From Bacillota bacterium (GTDB taxonomy: Bacteria > Bacillota > Clostridia > Oscillospirales > Ethanoligenentaceae), in assembly GCA_023391535.1 (NCBI GenBank), contig JAEWAU010000077.1:1-15584 (forward strand): DNA of 15,584 nucleotides, in the 5' to 3' direction. Shown piece after piece: positions 1-6,008 of this stretch (positions are counted from its first letter, which is position 1; each line of letters opens with the position of its first letter). The notes under the pieces are model-generated. The model ran no database searches. It worked only from the letters and a program-made list of their open reading frames with translations, and was not told the DNA's origin. A program made the position numbers and the translations under genes.

Positions 1-39
1 GGGGGGGCACTGGTTTACGGCTTTTCCCTATTTCCCCCC

Positions 40-64
40 GGCGCGGGCCTAACGGCCCGCCGCG
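40..64. other. GC-rich hairpin at left edge
   Basis: An inverted repeat, GCGCGGGCC then a TAAC loop then GGCCCGC and GCGC, forms a strong stem. No T run follows it on either strand, so it is not a clear terminator. It lies 110 nt upstream of the first gene and may belong to the leader of that gene or to the end of a gene outside the window. The rest of 1-174 holds nothing else I can support. Confidence 0.4.
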
Positions 65-174
65 CATATATTGGAATGTTATACGATTTTCCGATAAACA
101 CGCGGCTAAAATCCGTTTTCCATCGGAGAAAAGAATTGCCGGTAGCATCCAGCAAGAAAGGGAGGGCCTTTTTT

Positions 175-807
175 ATGGAAGAAAATCTCGGCGGCAAAAC
201 CGTCCGGCTCCAGACCGTGCTGCGCCTGCCTTATTACAGCTCGCACGCGGAGGACGCGCGGATTTCCACGGAGGATCTGTATGTCCGGCCGCTGCCGGAG
301 GGCGGCGCGCTCGTGTATGGAAGCTGCCGCGTCACGCTGCTGTTCAGCCGCACCGATTCCAAAGGCGAGCGGTTTTACGGCGTCGAAAGCAAGGACATCC
401 CCATGTGCGAAACGGTGCCGTGCCCGCAAGGCGCGTCGGGCCGCCTGCTGGCGCGCTTCGAACCGGAGCTGCGCTGGCAGCACGGCGGAACCGGCTCCTA
501 TCTGTGGGAAATTGCGGCGGAAGGGCAGCTTTCGGTGCAGCAGGAAAATACGGAGCGGCGAAGCACCGCGTTCGGAGAAACGCCGGGCGCCGCGGAGCCG
601 GAAGGCACGGCGCCGGGCGTGCCGGCGTTTGCCGAAGCGGACGGAACGTCCGACGGCGTCACCGTTTTTCCGCTCGGGAAGCTTGGCCTGAACGCGGGCC
701 AGGCGCTGGATCTCGGCAGCGCCGCGCTCGGCCGCCTGTTCAGCGAAGCGGATGCGGCGCCCGCGCAGGGCCGGAATCCCGGAGCGCCTTCGGCTCCGAA
801 AGATTAG
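175..807 (+). CDS. Hypothetical protein, possible SPOCS-like (DUF3794) domain
   Basis: I do not recognise this 210-residue protein with confidence. The start at 175 is chosen because AAAGGGAGGG ends about 8 nt upstream; an upstream in-frame start at 76 has no comparable site. Residues about 10-123 look like one beta-rich domain, with a GGALVYGSCRVTLLF strand followed by FYGVESKDIPM. This pattern (make a function, then a Y.vE..ipF-like segment) resembles the SPOCS/DUF3794 domain of spore proteins such as SipL, but that is a weak visual resemblance. Residues about 125-160 and 192-210 are rich in Ala, Pro, Glu and Gly and look disordered. There is no signal peptide or membrane segment. It appears to be transcribed alone, and the downstream region is non-coding. 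It could equally be an unrelated conserved hypothetical protein. Confidence 0.6.
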   Translation: MEENLGGKTVRLQTVLRLPYYSSHAEDARISTEDLYVRPLPEGGALVYGSCRVTLLFSRTDSKGERFYGVESKDIPMCETVPCPQGASGRLLARFEPELRWQHGGTGSYLWEIAAEGQLSVQQENTERRSTAFGETPGAAEPEGTAPGVPAFAEADGTSDGVTVFPLGKLGLNAGQALDLGSAALGRLFSEADAAPAQGRNPGAPSAPKD

Positions 808-808
808 C

Positions 809-834
809 GCGCGGGCAGTGCAAAACCCGCGCCT
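809..834 (+). terminator. Weak terminator-like hairpin after first gene
   Basis: GCGCGGG (809-815) pairs perfectly with CCCGCGC (826-832) immediately after the stop codon. Only CTTTG follows, so the T tract is poor and termination efficiency is uncertain. Confidence 0.35.
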
Positions 835-878
835 TTGCGCATATCCACCGCCGTTTCCGGCAAAATAAACGTGAAATG

Positions 879-984
879 GTTGCGGCGTTCCATAAAAGCC
901 TGAAAGAGACTTCGTTTCGTCCGCCTGTCTTCGCGAAAAGGCGAAACGCTTCCAAAGCCGTCGGTCTTTTCTGGAGATGCCGCG
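879..984 (-). repeat. Structured ~100-bp repeat, copy D
   Basis: Read on the minus strand, this copy begins GCGGCATCTCCAGAAAAG and ends CTTTTATGGAACGCCGC, which are imperfect inverted repeats of each other. The inner stem is CGTTTCG paired with CGAAACG. Four other copies in the window share the end sequences and the layout, but each has a different, still self-complementary, inner stem. It lies in the gap between the first gene and the FAD oxidoreductase. It has no coding potential and no obvious target-site duplication. Confidence 0.8.
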
Positions 985-1063
985 GGAACAACGGATTTCC
1001 GGCCCGCTTTTCGCGAGCTGGATTGCCGCGGATGAACGATACGAATCTCCAATAAAATAATCA

Positions 1064-1120
1064 GGAAAAATCCGCATCAAAACCCATACGGGAGCGTCTT
1101 TGACGCGAATTTTTTTCCGG
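1064..1120 (+). promoter_or_regulatory. Leader hairpin motif with AAAACCCATA loop, copy 1
   Basis: The outer arm GGAAAAA pairs with TTTTTCC. The inner arm CGCATC pairs with GACGCG except for one A-C mismatch. An AA bulge sits on the 3' side between the stems, and the loop opens with AAAACCCATA. A second example with the same outer-stem/AA-bulge/inner-stem/loop order lies before the MFS gene on the minus strand at 5719-5773. The motif ends 38 nt before the oxidoreductase ATG at 1159, a spacing similar to the other copy (44 nt). A TAAAAT at 1053-1058 could be a -10 box that places the motif at the very 5' end of the transcript, but I see no good -35. Confidence 0.6.
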
Positions 1121-1158
1121 ATTGGAATCGGACATTCGTTGAAAGGATGGTCATAAAC

Positions 1159-2391
1159 ATGACGCAAACGGTGTTGGACGTTCCGTTCTGGACAGCGGAA
1201 GCAAAGGTGCCGAACCAGTATCCCTACCTGACGGAGGATTTGGACTGCGAGGTGGCCGTGGTGGGCGGCGGCATCACGGGTGCCCTGTGCGCATACGCGC
1301 TGGCGAAAGCGGGCGTGAACACGGTGCTTCTGGATTCCGCTCTCATCGGTTTTGGCGCGACGGGCACGGCGTCCTCCATTCTGCAATACGATATCGATTA
1401 CGATCTCTCGAGTCTGAAAGACCTCATCGGCATCGAAAATGCGGTGCGCGCCTACCGCGCCTGCGCGCGCGGCCTGGACGAGATCGACCGGCTGGTGCGC
1501 GAGCTGGGCGCGAACGTGGGCTTTTCGCGGCGCGACAGCTTCTATTATGCCCAGGACCCGTGCGACGCGCACACCATCAAGCAGGAATATCTATTGCGCC
1601 GCCGCCACGAATTCCCGGCGGAACTGCTCGACAGCGCCCGCGCGGCGGACCGCTTCTCGTTCCGCGTGGAAGCGGGCATCTACGCGTCCAACATGGCGGG
1701 CGAGGTGGACCCGTACCGCCTGACGCACGCGGTGATTGCGGACGCCGTTTCCGCCGGCCTGCGCGTATTCGAGAACACGCCCGTGGAAAGCGCTTCGCCC
1801 GAGCTTTCGGGAATCCGGCTCACCACGCACACGCATCACACGGTCACGGCCAAAAAGATGGTGAACGCCACCGGGCTTGCCGCGGCGCGGGAAGCCGGGC
1901 ACGTGGTGCAGAAGCGCACCACGTTCTGCGTAGTCACCGCGCCCGTGCAGGGCTTCGACGGCTGGTACAACCGCTGCGTCATCCGCGACAACTGCCCCGG
2001 CTCGGTGTATCTGCGCACGCTGCCGGACGACCGCATTCTCATCGGCGGGCTGGATACGTGCTTTTTGGATGTCCGCGGCGCTCTCGCCGGCATCCTGCCC
2101 GTACACAGCGCCGCGAACAGCCGGTTCGATTACCTGGAGCACCGGCTCGCCTCCATGATGACGGGTATCGACGGCATCGAGTCGGAATACCGCTTCAAGG
2201 GCGCTACGATCGATACGGGCGACGGCCTCCCCTATGTGGGAGAACGGCCGGACTGCCCGAACGTCTATTACACGCTCTGCGGCGGTTCAAACGGCATCGT
2301 GTTCGCGCAGCTCGCGGCCGACCTTGTGCGCGACTTTTACCTCGGCGGCGACGCCGCCGACTGCGACCTCTTCGCCTTCGGCCGCCTCTAA
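1159..2391 (+). CDS. FAD-dependent oxidoreductase, DAO family
   Basis: This 410-residue protein belongs to the D-amino-acid oxidase (DAO)/glycine oxidase-like flavoprotein superfamily, whose members oxidise C-N bonds of amines or amino acids. Residues 31-41 are a Rossmann FAD-binding strand and loop with the GxGxxG pattern (EVAVVGGGITG), and an acidic residue (D59) closes the second strand, as expected for binding the ADP ribose. The C-terminal part has the family's second FAD contact, GDGLPYVGERP followed by LCGGSNGIVFAQLAADL. No signal peptide or membrane helix is seen, so it should be cytoplasmic. The substrate cannot be told from sequence. ATG 1159 is preferred over in-frame ATG 1147, because the only GAAAGG site abuts 1147 and is correctly spaced for 1159. 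A single-gene unit is likely: a hairpin leader motif precedes it and a bidirectional terminator follows 190 nt downstream. Confidence 0.88.
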   Translation: MTQTVLDVPFWTAEAKVPNQYPYLTEDLDCEVAVVGGGITGALCAYALAKAGVNTVLLDSALIGFGATGTASSILQYDIDYDLSSLKDLIGIENAVRAYRACARGLDEIDRLVRELGANVGFSRRDSFYYAQDPCDAHTIKQEYLLRRRHEFPAELLDSARAADRFSFRVEAGIYASNMAGEVDPYRLTHAVIADAVSAGLRVFENTPVESASPELSGIRLTTHTHHTVTAKKMVNATGLAAAREAGHVVQKRTTFCVVTAPVQGFDGWYNRCVIRDNCPGSVYLRTLPDDRILIGGLDTCFLDVRGALAGILPVHSAANSRFDYLEHRLASMMTGIDGIESEYRFKGATIDTGDGLPYVGERPDCPNVYYTLCGGSNGIVFAQLAADLVRDFYLGGDAADCDLFAFGRL

Positions 2392-2580
2392 CCAGCTGCG
2401 CTGGAGGCAATACGTGGGGCAGCCGGGCAAAATCAGCAAATCGGTTCCCCGCGAACGGTTTCCGAGCGGCAAAGGCACAAAGGCGGACCGGCTGGCGCCG
2501 GGGCGGGACGCGGGGCAGCCGGATGGAAACCGCGGGCTGAATCCCCGCGAAAAGTATTTTAGCTAAGGCAGAAAAAACGG
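2392..2580. other. Non-coding gap before convergent terminator
   Basis: No supported gene lies here. Visible structures are a CCAGC-TGC-GCTGG palindrome just after the oxidoreductase stop, two copies of GGGGCAGCCGG about 100 nt apart, and a CGCGGG...CCCGCG hairpin near 2531-2549. It could be remnant sequence, but no reading frame has a recognisable motif. Confidence 0.4.
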
Positions 2581-2620
2581 GCCGCCCGGAAAGCGAATTT
2601 TCCGGGCGGCACGCTTTTTT
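2581..2620. terminator. Bidirectional intrinsic terminator
   Basis: GCCGCCCGGAAA (2581-2592) pairs perfectly with TTTCCGGGCGGC (2599-2610). On the plus strand it is followed after ACGC by TTTTTT, and on the minus strand by CCG then TTTTTT. It sits between two converging genes, the FAD oxidoreductase and the family 2 glycosidase, and can serve both. Confidence 0.9.
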
Positions 2621-2631
2621 ATATTTTGCGC

Positions 2632-4338
2632 CTAGCGGCCGATGCGGTCCATCAATGCCTTAACCTGTTCGGGCGAAAGCTTGATCTGCTTGCGGTCGTA
2701 GGTGATCAAGCCGTTGAGCTCGTCTTCCACGTCGGTGAGCTGGGTGTAGACGGCGGCGGCAAGGCCCGCCTTTTTTGCCGGTGCGATCTGCTCCTCGTAG
2801 AGCTTTGCGAATGCGTCCCAGAGCTCCCCGGGCGACCTCAGCTTTTTATAGCCGAAGTCCTTTGCGTTAAAGCAGTGCCCTTCCACGCGGAAGTTATAGC
2901 CGCCGAACTCGGAAAGGCCCTCCGCGCGCCCCAGCCGGTCCGGGCGGAACCGGTATTTCCGGAAGTAGACGTGGCGGCTGTGAAATTCCCCGGCTCCCTG
3001 GTCGTACCAGCCGCTCGCGTGGTCCGCCACGCGCGTGCCGTCGAGCTTTCGGAGCAGGGCGCAGGCCTTCGCGGCGTCGAACTGCCCCCATCCCTCGTTG
3101 AAAGCGACCCACATGGAGACGCACACCGTATTGTACAGGCAGGCAACCGTCTCCTCCAGCTCCCGGATATACTGCGCGCGGCCCTGCGCGTCCCCACGCG
3201 AAAAGAGGGAATAGCGGCTGTCCTTCGTGCGAAGCTCGCCCAGCGCCGGCAGGCTCACCACAAGCGGCCGGTAAGCTCCGCCGCCGCACACCATATCCTG
3301 CCACACCAGCATGCCCAAACGGTCGCAGTGATAATACCAGCGCAGCGGCTCGACTTTGATGTGCTTGCGAAGCAGGTTGTACCCCATGCTCTTGGCCGTT
3401 TGGATATCGAACACCATGGCCTCGTCCGAGGGCGCCGTGTAGAGCCCGTCGCAGTAATAGCCCTGGTCGAGCAATCCGTTCTGGAAATACGGCCGGTTGT
3501 TCAAAAACAGGCGGCGGATTCCGGCCTCGTCCGTGCCCACGGAGAATTTCCGCATTCCGAAATAGCTTTGCACCCGGTCCTGCCCCATCGTGACGGTGAG
3601 GCCGTACAAAAACGGGTTTTCCGGCGTCCACGGCGTAAACTCCCCCAGCGGAAGCTTCGCCGGCTCCCCCGCCGCAAAGGCGATCGTTCTGCCGCCCGCC
3701 TCCGCCGTGCACGGGAGGGAGGAATCCGAGAGCACCGTGATCTCCACCGCGCCTTCGTCGAACAGCGGCGTAACGCGCAGCGAGCGGATATACGCCTCCG
3801 GCACGCTCTCGGCCCACACCGTCTGCCAGATGCCGCTCTGCGCCGTGTACCAGATGCCGCCGCGCACAAGCTTCTGCTTTCCCCTGCCGTACGGCGAGGC
3901 GTCGCTGTCGTCGCGCACCTTCACCACGAGCGTGTTCTCTTCCCGCAGCCCTTCGGTGATATCCGCGCCGAACGGGGTGTATCCCCCCGCGTGGGAGCAC
4001 ACCTCCCGCCCGTTTACATACACTGCGGCTTTCTGGTCCACCGCGCCGAAATGCAGCAGCACCCGGCCGATGCAAAACCCCTCGGGGATGCGGAACGTGC
4101 GCCGGTACCACAGCGTCTGCCCCGGCCGCAGGGTGCGCCCCACGCCGCTCAGCTCACATTCGGGCGAAAAGGGAACCAGAATCTTCCCCTCGAACGCGTC
4201 GGGTATCCGCTCCGTATCGGTAAACGCGTAGTCCCACGGGCCGTTGAGGTTCAGGCAGCTTTCGCGCGCCATCTGCGGGCGCGGGTATTCGGGCAGGATC
4301 TTGTTTTCATCCAGAGCTTCCCCCCAGGGAGTTTTCAT
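2632..4338 (-). CDS. Glycoside hydrolase family 2 protein
   Basis: This is a 568-residue family 2 glycosidase of the beta-galactosidase/beta-glucuronidase superfamily. Family members hydrolyse terminal beta-linked sugars with retention. The N-terminal sugar-binding jelly-roll spans about 28-180 (LNGPWDYAF, LWYRRTF, AVYVNG), followed by an Ig-like domain to about 260 and a TIM barrel. The family signature LLRKHIKVE...LGMLVWQDM lies at 322-349. The predicted acid/base is E415 in FNEGW, and the predicted nucleophile is E477 in SEFGG. YTQLTDVEDELNG at 531-543 is also typical. It is shorter than LacZ and lacks the large C-terminal domains. There is no signal peptide, so it acts inside the cell, presumably on a glycoside imported by the adjacent transporter. 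ATG 4338 follows AAGGGGGAG, and the upstream gene's TAA ends one base before it, indicating translational coupling. Substrate specificity is not readable from sequence. Confidence 0.93.
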   Translation of the reverse strand: MKTPWGEALDENKILPEYPRPQMARESCLNLNGPWDYAFTDTERIPDAFEGKILVPFSPECELSGVGRTLRPGQTLWYRRTFRIPEGFCIGRVLLHFGAVDQKAAVYVNGREVCSHAGGYTPFGADITEGLREENTLVVKVRDDSDASPYGRGKQKLVRGGIWYTAQSGIWQTVWAESVPEAYIRSLRVTPLFDEGAVEITVLSDSSLPCTAEAGGRTIAFAAGEPAKLPLGEFTPWTPENPFLYGLTVTMGQDRVQSYFGMRKFSVGTDEAGIRRLFLNNRPYFQNGLLDQGYYCDGLYTAPSDEAMVFDIQTAKSMGYNLLRKHIKVEPLRWYYHCDRLGMLVWQDMVCGGGAYRPLVVSLPALGELRTKDSRYSLFSRGDAQGRAQYIRELEETVACLYNTVCVSMWVAFNEGWGQFDAAKACALLRKLDGTRVADHASGWYDQGAGEFHSRHVYFRKYRFRPDRLGRAEGLSEFGGYNFRVEGHCFNAKDFGYKKLRSPGELWDAFAKLYEEQIAPAKKAGLAAAVYTQLTDVEDELNGLITYDRKQIKLSPEQVKALMDRIGR

Positions 4339-4339
4339 G

Positions 4340-5674
4340 TTACGGCTCCCCCTTTTCCGGGGCGGCGAGGGCCTCCGGCGCGGCCGTGGGGTGCAGGCCC
4401 GCCGCTTCCCGGCGTTTGAGCAGCAGCACGGGCGCTGCCAGGAAAAGCAGCGCAAAAGCCGCCGCCAGGAAAATGCCCGGCGTTGGCACCTGCTTCACCA
4501 CGCCCAGATCCACATAAGTGTTTTTGCTGTTCTGGATTACGGCCGCGCCGATATACGGCCCGATAATCATCGGCAGCATTACCGCGAAGATCATGCGGAT
4601 GCCCTGAAAATGCCCGGCCTTATCCGGAGGCGTGTAATCGCGGATCACCGCGGAAAGCGAGGCCGTCACCAGCATGTAGCCGGACATCATCACCGAGCCG
4701 GCCACCGCCACCGCCGCCGCTCCGCGCACGAAAAACATGCCGAGCAGCCCCGCCAGCATCACGGCCGAGGCGGGGAGCGAAAACTTCAGTTTGCCCACGC
4801 GGTCGATGAACGAGCCGCCCGCCACGCTCACGGCGGAGGCGACGAGCAGCACAATGCCGAGCAACACGGCGTAATTGCCGATCTTCAGGTAATTTTCCAG
4901 ATAAATAATCAGATAGGGGAAGAAGATCTGCACCGAAACGGAAAGGACGCAGAACGCGCACAGGGCAAGGTAAAGCCCGGGGTTGCGCCGCATCACGGAA
5001 GGGCGGAAGCCGTACACGAGGTTGCGGAAGAACGAATCCTGCTTCCAGCCCTCCTTTTTGTCGCGCACCAGAAAGAGGGCCGCCACGCCGGCCAGCGATA
5101 CCAGCGCGCCGAAGATGGCGAAAAACTCTTTCCATTGCCCGCGCCGCGTCATCGGGTCGAACAGGCCGAAGATCACGAGCATCGAAATCAGCGGAAGCAC
5201 GGCCAGTACCGATTCCACCCGGCCGCGGTTGCGCGGGCTGGTGACATCGGTGACATAGGCGTTGAACGTGGAATCGTAGGCCGTGGAACCGAAGAAGGTC
5301 ATCACACAGTCCATCACCACCACCATTGTGGCGGCGGCGGCCACGCTGTTCCACATCGGGAACCACGCGGCGGCGTTTTTGACGCTGATGAAGCCGAACA
5401 CCCCGGTGGTGAAGCCCCAGATGATAAACCCCGTGCAGATAAACGCCTTGCGCCTCCCCGCCTTATCGGACCACGCGCCCATCAGCAGGGTGGTAAGCGT
5501 GGCCGCCACGGCGCTGGCGGCCACCATTTCGGCGATGTAATTCGGATTGGTGGAGATCGTGTTGTAGAGAAAGAGATTGAAGTACATATTCTCAATGGTC
5601 CACGCGAACTGCCCCATCAGCCCGAGCAGCAGGAACGATGCCCAGATGCGCTTCGAAAGCCCGTATTTTCCCAT
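4340..5674 (-). CDS. MFS transporter, probable sugar/glycoside importer
   Basis: This 444-residue integral membrane protein has about 12 hydrophobic helices. The major facilitator signature between helices 2 and 3 is present as GAWSDKAGRRK (residues 66-76). Overall character, including the start WTIENMYFNLFLYNTI, resembles the SLC45/GPH-like branch of MFS that carries sugars and glycosides by cation symport; the branch is inference. The start at 5674 is chosen because GGAAAGGCGG lies 6-8 nt upstream; an in-frame ATG at 5692 has no suitable site. The gene overlaps nothing but ends one base before the glycosidase start, so the two form an operon: uptake followed by cytoplasmic hydrolysis. A structured leader (5719-5773) and a possible promoter near 5853-5881 lie upstream. 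Confidence 0.9.
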   Translation of the reverse strand: MGKYGLSKRIWASFLLLGLMGQFAWTIENMYFNLFLYNTISTNPNYIAEMVAASAVAATLTTLLMGAWSDKAGRRKAFICTGFIIWGFTTGVFGFISVKNAAAWFPMWNSVAAAATMVVVMDCVMTFFGSTAYDSTFNAYVTDVTSPRNRGRVESVLAVLPLISMLVIFGLFDPMTRRGQWKEFFAIFGALVSLAGVAALFLVRDKKEGWKQDSFFRNLVYGFRPSVMRRNPGLYLALCAFCVLSVSVQIFFPYLIIYLENYLKIGNYAVLLGIVLLVASAVSVAGGSFIDRVGKLKFSLPASAVMLAGLLGMFFVRGAAAVAVAGSVMMSGYMLVTASLSAVIRDYTPPDKAGHFQGIRMIFAVMLPMIIGPYIGAAVIQNSKNTYVDLGVVKQVPTPGIFLAAAFALLFLAAPVLLLKRREAAGLHPTAAPEALAAPEKGEP

Positions 5675-5718
5675 AACCGTCCGCCTTTCCATCCGTCATA
5701 CGTTTCTTCGATTGGAAA

Positions 5719-5773
5719 GAGAAAATCTTCGCGCCGGATTTGCTTTATGGGTTTTGGCGCGGATTTTCTCCGC
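5719..5773 (-). promoter_or_regulatory. Leader hairpin motif with AAAACCCATA loop, copy 2
   Basis: On the minus strand GAGAAAATC pairs perfectly with GATTTTCTC, and CGCGCC pairs perfectly with GGCGCG. The two stems are separated by an AA bulge on the 3' side, and the loop opens with AAAACCCATA. This is the same architecture as the motif at 1064-1120, with different but complementary arm sequences. It ends 44 nt before the MFS start codon. Just upstream, TTCTCCG can pair with CGGAGAA, which contains the first bases of the outer arm, so two mutually exclusive folds are possible. Confidence 0.65.
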
Positions 5774-5852
5774 AAGCCGACCGGAGAATCACATCCCACG
5801 CCCAGCCGGCCCGGTTTTCCTGCCTCCGCGGCGCAAGCGCGGCTTTTACACC

Positions 5853-5881
5853 AGTATACCGCAGGAAAACGCAAAAAAGAA
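5853..5881 (-). promoter_or_regulatory. Possible sigma-A promoter for MFS-glycosidase operon
   Basis: Minus-strand -10 TATACT (5853-5858) matches the consensus in five of six positions, with a weak -35 TTCTTT (5876-5881) at a 17-bp spacing. It would give a leader of about 170 nt that contains the hairpin motif at 5719-5773. Confidence 0.4.
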
Positions 5882-5933
5882 TCTTTTCCAGCAAGGTTCC
5901 GGGGCGCGGACGGATTTTTTTGTAAAACCGGGG

Positions 5934-5975
5934 AAGGCGCCGCGGAAGAAACCGAAGCCTCTTCCGCGGCGCCTT
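5934..5975 (-). terminator. Strong hairpin after SPFH gene
   Basis: A perfect 16-bp stem (AAGGCGCCGCGGAAGA with its complement) and a 10-nt loop lie about 35 nt downstream of the SPFH gene stop. The minus-strand T tract is interrupted (CCCCGGTTTT), so this is a terminator with a poor tail or a stabilising 3' end hairpin. Confidence 0.6.
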
Positions 5976-6008
5976 TCCGCCGCAAAACAAAACAGGGTGA
6001 AAAAACGC

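Noticed and set aside
61..165. Possible further copy of the structured repeat upstream of the first gene
   Set aside because: Fragments such as AGAATTGCCGG and GATTTTCC look similar but the terminal repeats and inner stem do not line up.
106..1572. 488-codon minus-strand frame across the first gene and the oxidoreductase
   Set aside because: It is antisense to two better-supported genes, crosses repeat copy D and the leader motif, has an Arg/Ala/His-rich composition typical of GC-rich shadow frames, and shows no domain.
2626..4419. 597-codon plus-strand frame opposite the glycosidase
   Set aside because: It is an antisense shadow of a clear family 2 glycosidase with catalytic motifs, and has no ribosome binding site or recognisable motif.
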